A DNA stretch of 64,000 bases from Pseudomonas sp. Irchel 3E13. Its GTDB lineage: Bacteria; Pseudomonadota; Gammaproteobacteria; Pseudomonadales; Pseudomonadaceae. The DNA lies in assembly GCF_900187455.1 (NCBI RefSeq), contig NZ_FYDX01000008.1, positions 1 to 64,000 of the forward strand, written 5' to 3'. The position numbers and the translations under genes are program-made. The notes beneath the pieces are model-generated. The model was given only the letters and a program-made list of their open reading frames with translations, was not told where the DNA came from and searched no databases. Numbering within the stretch: position 1 is the stretch's first letter; the number at the start of each line of letters is the position of its first letter. Below are positions 1-8,182 of the stretch, piece after piece.

Positions 1-64
1 CTTTCTCGGTCACTTGCTTGACCGCTTCGATCTTGAATTCTTCGGGGTAACGCTGACGACTCAT
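1..64 (-). CDS. IS3-family transposase OrfA, N-terminal fragment (runs off left edge)
   Basis: The frame starts with ATG at 64 on the minus strand, preceded by AGGAGG at good spacing. It encodes about 21 residues beginning MSRQRYPEEFKIEAVKQV, the typical start of the helix-turn-helix OrfA of IS3-family elements (HTH_Tnp_1 type). In this family OrfA binds the terminal repeats and is extended by frameshifting into the DDE-containing OrfAB. Only the first residues are visible, so completeness of the element cannot be judged. Confidence 0.8.
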   Translation of the reverse strand, partial: MSRQRYPEEFKIEAVKQVTEK

Positions 65-127
65 GGCTCCTCCTATTTGGGCCTCATTATGAGGCTTGGA
101 GGTGTCTACGAAACTAGGGGCGATTCA
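1..127 (-). mobile_element. IS3-family insertion sequence, terminal fragment
   Basis: The outer end of an IS3-family element (IS51-like ends) reads leftward off the window. On the minus strand the terminus starts TGAATCGCC at 127 and is followed by a leader, a strong AGGAGG ribosome site and the first transposase frame. The end was placed by resemblance to terminal repeats I recall for pseudomonad IS3 elements. The other end and any target duplication lie outside the window. Confidence 0.7.
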
Positions 128-860
128 AGAGCCCGTTCGGCTGCCAATAGATGAACAGCTTTATACCTATTTGACTAGGATTGAGTTTGATCATCATACA
201 GAAGGAAATGTACAGCTCCTCAATAAAATATTAGAACACGCCCCCCCTTTTGGCGAAGCGAAATATTTAATTGCTGAACTGGCACATCATATAAAGCTGC
301 CAAGCTCCAAACCTCAGCACTTGTTGATTGATGCGGAAACCTGTGAATCCCAGTTTAGGGATAACCCTGATGTATTCAAGTGGTTCTATTCAAACCTTTT
401 AGACCGAGAAATAGATAGCGATAAATTTGAAACAGGCCTGCCACTATTTGGTAAGCTTTGCAAAGTTCTCAATTTCGCAGAATTTAAAAAAGACATCAGC
501 ATGGCCTTGGCCCTCGGAGCTATGGCGCTCGTGCTATCAGAACTTCATAAAAACACCCCTTATCAGCCATACTGGTATGGAAAGGGCACTATTTCAGGAG
601 GCCTGCAAGAATATTTGAATGCTATTCGGTTCGAGCATATGAACCTTGATGCTCCCGAGGGATCACATCGCTACTGGACAGGACGAGTTGATTACTTCTC
701 TTACACCATGCTTGGCCAAGCAGATGTGTTCAAGGGCCGCGTACATTTAAGCAATACGATCAATCAGTCATTCATGAAGATTCTCGATACTCAGGATCTG
801 GATCTCCTTGGGGAAAAACTTTCGCTTTTCGAGGCGACCTTCGGCAGTCCCGATCAGTAA
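96..860 (+). CDS. Hypothetical protein, probably truncated at its 5' end by the IS3 element
   Basis: The open frame encodes up to 254 residues ending at a TAA at 858-860. It has no signal peptide or membrane segment and I do not recognise a family. It is AT-richer than the rest of the window, which suggests foreign origin. The only in-frame early start (TTG at 96) lies inside the IS3 terminus that ends near 127, so roughly the first ten residues come from the insertion sequence. The native start was therefore probably removed by the insertion, and what remains is either an N-terminally truncated gene or one expressed from the IS end. A hairpin follows the stop codon. Confidence 0.45.
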   Translation: MEVSTKLGAIQEPVRLPIDEQLYTYLTRIEFDHHTEGNVQLLNKILEHAPPFGEAKYLIAELAHHIKLPSSKPQHLLIDAETCESQFRDNPDVFKWFYSNLLDREIDSDKFETGLPLFGKLCKVLNFAEFKKDISMALALGAMALVLSELHKNTPYQPYWYGKGTISGGLQEYLNAIRFEHMNLDAPEGSHRYWTGRVDYFSYTMLGQADVFKGRVHLSNTINQSFMKILDTQDLDLLGEKLSLFEATFGSPDQ

Positions 861-1467
861 ACTGCAGGAGAGTACCCGCCTGAGTTGCCTCAGGCGGGTT
901 GCTGATTAAGGATTATGACGGTCGTAGTAGTCGAGTATCGCGAGGCCCGCACGGAGCACTCGAGATACATCGACCACCAGACGCCAAACAGATCGAATGA
1001 AGTCTTTCATTCTGTTCACCGTTTTCGCGGCATTCACCCTGCACAACCGTCGTTGCCATGTACAGGATCGCTATCATCCAGGGACGACGCGTCGAACGCA
1101 GTGGCCTTCAGGCCGACGCCGGAATTCCTTCCGGGGCTTCCCCAAACCCACGGGGAAGGCGAACGGTGTGAGTCACTCAAAAGCCTGCCGTCCAAGCAGC
1201 AAACCGCTAGTGCACATCCCTGCGCAAATGGACGGTGGCATGTGTTCCCCACAGCTTTCACCGGACAGGCCATTCGAGATGGCGTATGTCTGGATGCAAT
1301 TCTGTAGATTCACCGCGATGGGCTGTAGGGGAACCAAAATAAATATTTAAAAATCAATTAGTTATACAAATAAGGCAACCATTTTTGAAGCTGGTTTAAC
1401 CTGCTTCTGGTTGCATCCCAAGACCATACACGGTGGCGCGAGGGGTGCGCAACTAGACTACGGCCTA
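861..1467. other. Intergenic region without a convincing gene
   Basis: Apart from the hairpin at 875-898, no frame here has recognisable protein features. Short overlapping frames between 915 and 1350 lack good ribosome sites or family resemblance. The stretch 1340-1380 is AT-rich. The region lies between two insertion sequences and probably represents remnants of accessory DNA. Confidence 0.5.
875..898 (+). terminator. Hairpin terminator after the hypothetical gene
   Basis: A perfect 10-bp inverted repeat (CCCGCCTGAG / CTCAGGCGGG) with a 4-base loop lies 15 bases after the stop codon at 860. It is followed by only two T residues, so it may be a weak or bidirectional terminator. Confidence 0.55.
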
Positions 1468-2414
1468 GGCTCTGTACGAAATCCCGAGAAACCCAATCGG
1501 CGCCCTTTGGAAGCTGAAATTCAGTAGGGTTCCCGGCCATCTACGGAAAGGAATTCTGTGATGGCAAAGCGTTACGAACTCTCGGATGAAGCCTGGACTG
1601 TGGTCGCCGACCTCTTCACTGAAACCCATGGTCGGGGGCGGCCCCGCCTGAGCGACCGGCTGATGCTCGATGGCGTGCTCTGGGTACTCTGTTCGGGCGC
1701 TGCGTGGCGAGATATGCTGGAACGCTTCGGCCCATGGTCAACGGTGTATCAACGGTTCCGGGGCTGGCGAAACCAGAGCACCTTCGATCAGATGCTCAAA
1801 CGCTTGCACCTGAGATTGAATGAGCAAGGCTTGATCGATGTGCAAACCTGGATGATCGACTCAACCGCAGTACGTTCAACCCGAGCCTCTTCTGGCGCCG
1901 GGAAAAAAGGGGGCCTGACGAGCCTGCCGATCACGCTCTAGGCCGCAGTCGCGGTGGCCTGACAACCAAAATCCACATGCTCTGCGACGGCAACGGGACA
2001 CCGTTGCGCTTCCTCCTCTCTGGCGGTCAAGCCAGTGACATTAGTTACGCCCAACCACTGCTGGACGACGTCAGCATTCCATCAGGCCAACGAGGTCGCC
2101 CACGCAAGCGCTGCAAATGGCTGCTTGCCGACAAAGGCTATGACGCCGAAGCGCTTCGCCGCTACTGCGACCAATATCGAATGCAGCCCGTCATCCCGCT
2201 ACGCTCAATGAAACGCAAACCCAAGCCCGGCTTACCCAGACTGTTTGATCGGGCCAAGTACCGACAGCGCAACATCATCGAGCGCATGTTTGGCTGGCTG
2301 AAAGAGAACCGCCGCATCGTGGCACGCTTCGACAAGTGCGCAAAAAGTTATGCCGCCATGGTCTCACTGGCTTGTTCTATGCGGTGTTTGCGACATCTCT
2401 TTTCGTACAGAGCC
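1468..2414 (+). mobile_element. IS5-family (IS427-like) insertion sequence, complete
   Basis: A 947-bp element bounded by perfect 14-bp terminal inverted repeats: GGCTCTGTACGAAA at 1468-1481 and its complement at 2401-2414. Both ends are flanked by TA (1466-1467 and 2415-2416) within CTA...TAG context, consistent with insertion into a CTAG target and TA duplication, as known for IS427-like members. It carries one transposase gene split by a frameshift. It sits 11 bp from the 3' end of the neighbouring LysR gene and does not interrupt it. Confidence 0.9.
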
Positions 2415-2417
2415 TAG
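1561..2417 (+). CDS. IS5-family transposase, two frames joined by a -1 shift
   Basis: The first frame (ATG at 1561, AAGGA upstream) encodes the N-terminal domain, starting MAKRYELSDEAW, and ends at a stop at 1941. The second frame lies one base back, continues the same protein (GPDEPADHALGRSRGG, TTKIHMLCD, then LLADKGYD and the C-terminal NIIERMFGWLKE region) and ends at 2417. The change of frame falls at a run of six A and five G (1903-1913), the kind of slippery stretch used by this IS group for programmed frameshifting, so the split is probably natural rather than decay. It encodes a DDE transposase that moves the element. The TAG stop is completed by the flanking target DNA. Confidence 0.85.
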
Positions 2418-2425
2418 CGCTCCTA

Positions 2426-3340
2426 TCAGTTTTTTAGCCAGCGCCCATAAAGTTTCGGAAATTGCTCCCGCACCCATTCAACAAACACCTCAACCTGCGG
2501 CGCCAGATGCGAGCGACTCGGGTACAGCACCGAGACAGGCCGCGGATGTGGACGATAGGGGCGCAGCACCTCGACCAAACTCCCTTCCGCCAGAAAGCGA
2601 TCCAGGGTGATGCCCGGGGCCTGAAGAATGCCGAAGCCCGCGACGCCACACTCCACATAGGTGTTGGACTCGTTGACGGTGATCCCCTGGCGGCTGATAT
2701 GGGAGTGCTCACGACCGCCGTCCAGAAATTGCCAGGCCAGCGGGCGCTGGTTCTGGCCGGACAGAAAGGTCACGCCGTGGTGTGCGTTGAGTTCTTCAAG
2801 CGTCTTAGGCTCACCCTGTTCTTCCAGATACCGGGGCGCCGCGCACGTGACCATCGTTGCCATACCGATGCGGCGGGCGACCAGGCTTGAACTGGGTAGC
2901 TCGCCAATGCGCAGCGCACAGTCCACGCCCTCTGCGACCAGATCGACCGTTCTGTCGGTAACCCCCAGGACCAACTCGATTGCCGGGTACAGGGTGGTAA
3001 ACGCGCGCAAGCTCTCGATCAAACCGGGCTGAGAAAACGCGGTAGGAATATCCACCCGTAATCGTCCCCGCAAGGTTGAGCCTGGCGAGGCGAACATGGC
3101 CGTGGCACCCGCGACCTCGCCAAGAATGGTTTTAACCCGCTCGTAGAATTGATCACCTTCGGAGGTCAGCCTTACCGTACGCGTGGTGCGTTGAAACAGC
3201 CGCACGCCGAGCGAAGTTTCCAACTCCTGTATGGCGCGGGTTACTTGCGGGCGGCCGATCTGCATGGCGTCCGCAGCGCGGGTAAAGCTGCCCAGTTCGG
3301 CCAGCTTGGCAAAAACCTGCATGGATTGGAGGAGTTCCAT
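2426..3340 (-). CDS. LysR-family transcriptional regulator
   Basis: 304 residues, the usual LysR length. Residues 1-60 form the winged helix-turn-helix (SFTRAADAMQIGRPQVTRAIQELE), followed by a linker and a LysR substrate-binding domain from about residue 90 to 295. It is divergent from the medium-chain dehydrogenase gene at 3503, with an inverted repeat between them, so it probably controls that gene and itself. The effector is unknown. Its 3' end lies immediately beside the IS5 element but the reading frame is intact. Confidence 0.9.
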   Translation of the reverse strand: MELLQSMQVFAKLAELGSFTRAADAMQIGRPQVTRAIQELETSLGVRLFQRTTRTVRLTSEGDQFYERVKTILGEVAGATAMFASPGSTLRGRLRVDIPTAFSQPGLIESLRAFTTLYPAIELVLGVTDRTVDLVAEGVDCALRIGELPSSSLVARRIGMATMVTCAAPRYLEEQGEPKTLEELNAHHGVTFLSGQNQRPLAWQFLDGGREHSHISRQGITVNESNTYVECGVAGFGILQAPGITLDRFLAEGSLVEVLRPYRPHPRPVSVLYPSRSHLAPQVEVFVEWVREQFPKLYGRWLKN

Positions 3341-3393
3341 AACGTCGTGCTGCCTGTCGGTTTTGTTGCGGATTAGTCATTCGAGGTCATTCT

Positions 3394-3419
3394 GATTGTT
3401 GCCAATGAAAACAACAATC
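3394..3419. promoter_or_regulatory. Putative LysR operator
   Basis: Inverted repeat GATTGTTG / CAACAATC with a 10-base spacer, in the intergenic space between the divergent LysR gene (start 3340) and the dehydrogenase (start 3503). Length, AT-rich arms and position fit a LysR-type binding site. Assignment to this LysR is by position. Confidence 0.55.
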
Positions 3420-3502
3420 CTGTGTCGGCCTGGGCATTTATTGACCAGCCTCGCTTGGGAACAATATTGCCAGTAGGTCACCCCCCAACTGGAGATAGAC
3501 AG

Positions 3503-4513
3503 ATGAAAGCTTGGCTTCTGAACGATTTCGGTCTCGACAACCTGGCACTTGGCGAAGCAGCTACGCCTGAGCCAAAAGCCGGTGAGTTGCTAGTGAAGAT
3601 CGGCGCTGTGTCGCTCAACTTCCGCGACAAGGCCATCGTCGATGGTTTCTATGAACCGCACCTGGTGCCCAAACCTCTGATCCCGGTTAGCGACGCTGCC
3701 GGTACTGTGGTTGCCGTCGGCGAAGGCGTTAGCCGTTACAAGATTGGCGACCGCGTCAACTCGCACCTTTACTCGCGCTGGATTGATGGCGAGCCAGGTC
3801 CAAACGAACCTGCCTACTGCTTCGGTATGCCGCTGCCTGGTGGCTTGGCCGAGTACATGATCATCCACGAAGAAAGCGCTGTTCGTGCACCAGACAACAT
3901 GTCTGACGAAGAAGCCTCGACCCTGCCGATTGCAGCACTGACGGCATGGTACTCGCTGGTTGACTTCGGCCAAATCCAACCCGGTCAAACCGTTCTGGTG
4001 CAGGGCACTGGTGGCGTGTCGATCTTCGCTATCCAGCTCGCAACTGCCCTGGGGGCGAAAGTAATCGTTACCTCCAGCAGCGACGCAAATCTGGAAGCTG
4101 TGAAGAAGCTCGGCGCCGTTGCAGGCGTGAACTACCGCACCTTCCCGCGTTGGGAGGAAGAAGTGCTGAAACTCACCGATGGCAAGGGCGTAGACCTGCT
4201 GCTGGACGTAGCAGGCGGCGAAGGCTTGAACCAGTCCATTCTGGCTACCAAAGCTGCCGGCAAGATCGCGCAAATCGGCTTCTTGACTGGCCAGGTCACC
4301 ACGCTGAGCTTGATGCCGCTGATCTTCCGTCAGACAACTCTGCGCGGTATCGCTGTAGCCCCTCGCTCGTCGTTCGACCGCATGAACGCTTTCTTGAACG
4401 ACCACGCAATCCGCCCGGTGATCGACCAGACCTACGCCTTCGAAGATGCGAAAAAGGCCTTCGAGCACTTGGCCCGTGGTCCGTTCGGCAAAGTCGTTAT
4501 CAAGGTTTCGTAA
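3503..4513 (+). CDS. Medium-chain NAD(P)-dependent alcohol dehydrogenase / quinone oxidoreductase
   Basis: 336 residues from the ATG at 3503, chosen because it begins with the family start MKAWLLNDFG and has GGAGA upstream; an upstream in-frame extension is unlikely. The N-terminal GroES-like domain (about 25-120) precedes a Rossmann domain whose VLVQGTGGVSIFA loop binds NAD(P). The catalytic-zinc cysteine of true zinc alcohol dehydrogenases is replaced (NFRDKAI), which points to a zinc-independent reductase or dehydrogenase. Substrate unknown. It is probably activated or repressed by the divergent LysR protein. Confidence 0.85.
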   Translation: MKAWLLNDFGLDNLALGEAATPEPKAGELLVKIGAVSLNFRDKAIVDGFYEPHLVPKPLIPVSDAAGTVVAVGEGVSRYKIGDRVNSHLYSRWIDGEPGPNEPAYCFGMPLPGGLAEYMIIHEESAVRAPDNMSDEEASTLPIAALTAWYSLVDFGQIQPGQTVLVQGTGGVSIFAIQLATALGAKVIVTSSSDANLEAVKKLGAVAGVNYRTFPRWEEEVLKLTDGKGVDLLLDVAGGEGLNQSILATKAAGKIAQIGFLTGQVTTLSLMPLIFRQTTLRGIAVAPRSSFDRMNAFLNDHAIRPVIDQTYAFEDAKKAFEHLARGPFGKVVIKVS

Positions 4514-4550
4514 CCCCCGTCAGCCTGAACTTGCCAAGAGGAGACCCTGT

Positions 4551-4900
4551 ATGACCAATAAAATCCGTGTGGGCATCATCGGAACCGGAGGCTGGGCACG
4601 CTACGGCCATATTCCGACTTTGTAAGCGTTGGAGCATTTCGACGTCGTTGCGCTGTGCGGCCGCGACCTTGAAACGGTGTGCGGTTATGCCGAGGGCACC
4701 GAAACATTCGCAAGACTGGCGACGCCAGCGCACAGGACGTCGCCCACCTCTTCAGCGTCTGCACTACAAAGCCGCTGGCAGCAGCGAGGCTTCAAGCTTT
4801 GCCGATGCTCTTCGCCAGCATGCGCGCGACGGAGCATCCCGCATTTCGCGAGGGGCTACTTCTGCCCGTAAACGGCCTGAAGCCAGATGCGAAAATGGCC
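4551..4900 (+). pseudogene. Decayed Gfo/Idh/MocA-family oxidoreductase
   Basis: An AAGAGGAGA ribosome site precedes the ATG at 4551, and the protein begins with a Rossmann start (MTNKIRVGIIGTGGWARYGH) typical of Gfo/Idh/MocA dehydrogenases. The frame stops at a TAA at 4623-4625, after which the same frame continues with family-like sequence (ALEHFDVVALCGRD) before resemblance is lost through shifts and deletion. Normal members have about 350 residues, so the gene is a remnant. The right boundary is approximate. Confidence 0.7.
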
Positions 4901-4949
4901 AATAGCTGCCGTTGCGGGCAGGAGGCAATTAACAGGTGTAAACGCCGCA

Positions 4950-5840
4950 TCACACGCCAGAACGCAGCAGATCCAGCAAAAGCCTGAACGCGGGCTTGGG
5001 TTGTCTACGGCTAGGGTAGTAGAGGTGATATCCCGTGAGAGTAGGGCACCATTCATCTAGGACACGAATCAGTCGGCCTTGCGCAATGTGCGATTCGACG
5101 ACGTCTTCGGGAAGATAAGCTAGCCCGATTCCCGCGATGGCGAAGTCCAGCATCAGCGGAACTGTGTTGCAGACAACGTGCCCTTCCGCTCGGACTTTAA
5201 TCTCCTGGCCTGCCTTCGCAAACGGCCAAGACCACAATCCGCCAGATGTTGGCAGCCGCAAATTGATTCCGATGTGGGTCGTCAGGTCATGGGGCGTAAT
5301 GGGTTTGGGTCTGCGTTCGAAGTATGCAGGCGAGCCGACCACCGCCTGCCGGAAGTCCGGGCCGATACGCATCCCAATCATATCTTTGGCAACCTGCTCA
5401 CCGAGCCGAATACCTGCGTCGTACCGTTGCTCGACGATGTCGACCAGTCCGTAGTCATTGTTGATTTCGACCCGTACCTCTGGGTAGTCCAGCAGGAGCC
5501 TGCTAACGGCAGGTGCCAGGATGGTTGCTGAGGCGTGTTCTACCGAGGTGATCCGTAAGGTGCCCACTGGTTTTCCGCTTAGCTCGGACAGGTCTGCCAG
5601 CCCGGCCTCAATGCCTTCAAAGTGGGGGGCGATGGCGCTTATCAAGCGCTCCCCGGCTTCCGTAGGTGAAACGCTTCGGGTGCTGCGCGTGAGTAAGCGC
5701 ACGCCCAACTGTTCTTCGAGACGCCTCATCGTTCGGCTTAGCGCAGGTTGGGATGTCCCCAGTTGCGCCGCTGCTTTGGTAAAGCTCCGCTCACGAGCAA
5801 CCGTCACAAATGCCACCAGGTCGTTAACAGTGTCCCGCAT
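4950..5840 (-). CDS. LysR-family transcriptional regulator
   Basis: 296 residues. The N-terminal winged helix (SFTKAAAQLGTSQPALSRTM, about 20-40) is followed by the periplasmic-binding-like effector domain (about 92-292). It is divergent from the short-chain dehydrogenase at 5941, with a 100-bp intergenic region holding a small inverted repeat, so it is the likely regulator of the SDR and aldo/keto reductase genes to its right. It resembles the LysR group found beside aldo/keto reductases in pseudomonads. Confidence 0.9.
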   Translation of the reverse strand: MRDTVNDLVAFVTVARERSFTKAAAQLGTSQPALSRTMRRLEEQLGVRLLTRSTRSVSPTEAGERLISAIAPHFEGIEAGLADLSELSGKPVGTLRITSVEHASATILAPAVSRLLLDYPEVRVEINNDYGLVDIVEQRYDAGIRLGEQVAKDMIGMRIGPDFRQAVVGSPAYFERRPKPITPHDLTTHIGINLRLPTSGGLWSWPFAKAGQEIKVRAEGHVVCNTVPLMLDFAIAGIGLAYLPEDVVESHIAQGRLIRVLDEWCPTLTGYHLYYPSRRQPKPAFRLLLDLLRSGV

Positions 5841-5845
5841 GATTG

Positions 5846-5860
5846 ATATCTATCTGATAT
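5846..5860. promoter_or_regulatory. Small inverted repeat between LysR and SDR genes
   Basis: ATATC and GATAT separated by five bases, located six bases upstream of the LysR start. Such short AT-rich dyads occur in LysR recognition sites. Support is weak. Confidence 0.3.
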
Positions 5861-5940
5861 GGGTGCATTCCAATCATACCAGCTAATTATTTATAGGGTG
5901 CGCTGCTAGATTGGCCCCACATTCCGCGTGGGACTCTTCA

Positions 5941-6707
5941 ATGAATCCGATCTACAACTTCGACGGACAAGTAGCCCTGGTGACGGGGGCGAGTGCTGGC
6001 ATCGGCCTCGCAGCGGCAAAAGCCTTTGCCAGCGCCGGCGCTGCCGTAGTCCTGGCCGACATCAACGAAGCGTTACTTCACGGCGAAACCGACAAGCTGC
6101 GCGCCGACGGTCACCAGGTGACTGCTCTCGTGTGCGATGTAGCGGACGAGGCGCAAGTGGCCGCGATGATTGAACGCATCGTTGCCCATCATGGCCGGTT
6201 GGACATGGCCTTCAATAACGCCGGTATCGCGGGCCACTCCGGGGCCCTGACCGACGAAGCTACAGCCTCCTTCGACCAGGTCAACGCGGTCAATTTGCGT
6301 GGCGTTTGGGCGTGCATGAAACACGAACTGGCCCAGATGGTGCGTCAGGGCAGCGGTGTCATTGTGAATTGCTCATCGCTGGGTGGGTTGGTCGGTCAGG
6401 CAGGTCGCGCCACCTATCACGCGACGAAGCACGGCGTGATCGGATTGACCAAAAGTGCCGGGGTTGAATACGCCGCTCGCGGAATCCGGGTGAATGTCGT
6501 TTGCCCAGGCGTGATTGACACCCCGATGTTCAGTGAGCTGCTCAAGCGGTCGCCCGAGGCAATGGAGGGCGTCAAACGCGACCAACCTATCGAGCGCCTT
6601 GGACGACCGGATGAAATCGCAGCAGCCGTGTTGTGGCTGTGCAGCCCGGCGGCAAGCTTGTCGTGGCCACTGCGTTGCCCGTCGATGGCGGTTTTACCGC
6701 GCACTGA
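5941..6707 (+). pseudogene. Short-chain dehydrogenase/reductase with a C-terminal frameshift
   Basis: From the ATG at 5941 the protein shows the full SDR signature: TGASAGIG cofactor loop near residue 15, NNAGIAG, and catalytic YHATK with the upstream serine (NCSSLGG). Near base 6659 the expected family ending (a valine-rich strand, then LPVDGGFTAH) appears in the next frame and ends with TGA at 6705-6707. A single missing base there would explain this. Unshifted translation runs on to 6810 with unrelated sequence into the next gene. Either the terminal 18 residues are lost, or this is a sequencing error. It would be the first gene of an SDR-aldo/keto reductase pair. Confidence 0.75.
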
Positions 6708-6743
6708 TTCTGCAATACGCACTCACCGCACTCAGGAGTTTTT

Positions 6744-7910
6744 ATGGACAGCGAAAAGCCGGTATCGCGTTCTGACTTTTTCACCTCTCTTGGCCGTCGC
6801 GAGTTCGTGACCAAAGCCGCCCTGACGGGCGCTGCACTGGCCGTCGGCGCTTCGGCCTGGGCTGAATCTTCGGTCCCACCTACCGCTGACCAAGGCTCGA
6901 AAACCCTTCCTGGAGAACAGGCGAAAATGACCAAACGTCATCTAGGTAATTTAGAGGTCTCCGCCATTGGTGCCGGATGCATGAGCATCAGCGCCAACTA
7001 CGGTCCACCCGCCGATATTGCTCAAGGCATTCAAACGCTTCGCACGGCGTTTGAAAACGGCGTCACTTTTTTCGACTCGGCGGAGGTGTACGGCCCCTAT
7101 ACCAACGAAGAACTGGTGGGCAAAGCGCTTAAGCCGTTTCGCGACCAAGTGACGATCGCGAGTAAATTCGGTTTTGCCATTGACGGCACCATCGGCCTGA
7201 ACAGCCGCCCGGAGCACATCAAAAAGGTTGTCGAAGAGTCTCTCAAGCGCTTGCAGACCGACCACATCGATCTCTACTACCAGCATCGCGTCGATCCCAA
7301 TGTCCCTATTGAGGACGTAGCGGGCGCGATCAAGGACCTTATCGCTGAAGGCAAGATTCTGCATTTCGGTCTGTCCGAAGCGAGTGCCAAAACCATTCGC
7401 CGTGCGCACGCCGTTCAGCCTGTCTCCGCCATCCAGACCGAATACTCGTTCTTCCATCGTGACCCGGAACACAACGGCGTTCTCGCAGCATGCGAAGAAT
7501 TGGGAATCGGGTTTGTGCCATGGGCGCCGCTGGGGGAGGGCTATCTCACCGGTAAAATGGACGCCAACACCAAGTTCGATCCGAAGACTGATTTCCGTGG
7601 AACATTCCCTCGTATGTTCCCTGAAAACATGACCGCAAATATGCCGGTCGTGGACCTCTTGAGAAAAGTGGCCGCAGCAAAAGGCGGCACACCCGCACAA
7701 GTGGCTATCGCCTGGTTGCTCGCTCAGAAGTCTTGGATCGTGCCAATCCCCGGCACTCGCAGAATCGATCATCTGACTGAAAACCTTGGCGCGTTGAATA
7801 TCCAGCTCACTAATGAAGACCTGGTGGCCATGGAGCAACAATTCTCCAAATTGACGGTGCATGGCGAGCGCATGTCTGAAATGCACATGCAGCAAATCGA
7901 CCGTGACTAG
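6744..7910 (+). CDS. Aldo/keto reductase with Tat-like signal
   Basis: 388 residues. A (beta/alpha)8 aldo/keto reductase domain starts at about residue 62 (MTKRHLGNLEVSAIGAGCM). The catalytic tetrad is visible: Asp in FFDSAEVYG, the Tyr of the same motif, Lys in IASKFGF and His in YYQHRVD. The N-terminal 40 residues contain a twin-arginine-like motif (GRREFVTK at about 17-24) followed by a hydrophobic stretch ending ASAWA, which suggests export through the Tat system, unusual because most family members are cytosolic. It lies just after the SDR, with GGAG ahead of its ATG, and probably shares its transcript. Substrate unknown. Confidence 0.85.
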   Translation: MDSEKPVSRSDFFTSLGRREFVTKAALTGAALAVGASAWAESSVPPTADQGSKTLPGEQAKMTKRHLGNLEVSAIGAGCMSISANYGPPADIAQGIQTLRTAFENGVTFFDSAEVYGPYTNEELVGKALKPFRDQVTIASKFGFAIDGTIGLNSRPEHIKKVVEESLKRLQTDHIDLYYQHRVDPNVPIEDVAGAIKDLIAEGKILHFGLSEASAKTIRRAHAVQPVSAIQTEYSFFHRDPEHNGVLAACEELGIGFVPWAPLGEGYLTGKMDANTKFDPKTDFRGTFPRMFPENMTANMPVVDLLRKVAAAKGGTPAQVAIAWLLAQKSWIVPIPGTRRIDHLTENLGALNIQLTNEDLVAMEQQFSKLTVHGERMSEMHMQQIDRD

Positions 7911-8182
7911 CCGCGATCGTCTGCTTCTGGCCGATTCTGTGGGGATACGAACGGGGGAGCCTTGGTTGGCTACACCTGATCCAATCGATTTGAACAAGCA
8001 TATTTGGATCATTCCTGGGAGGTGGTGAACAGCTCTGCATCGTCACGATCAGCTAAAGCAACGACAGAGAGGGTTTCTATCCTGATTGTTCTCCATTGGG
8101 AATTTGATGTTGTATATAGAATTTGACGTGATAGATTTCCACGTCAGCGGATTCCCTATAACAACAAGAACGGTCATTGATC

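Noticed and set aside
915..1350. Short overlapping frames left of the IS5 element
   Set aside because: There is no ribosome site, domain or convincing codon pattern; one frame looked vaguely familiar from integrative elements, but I could not support it.
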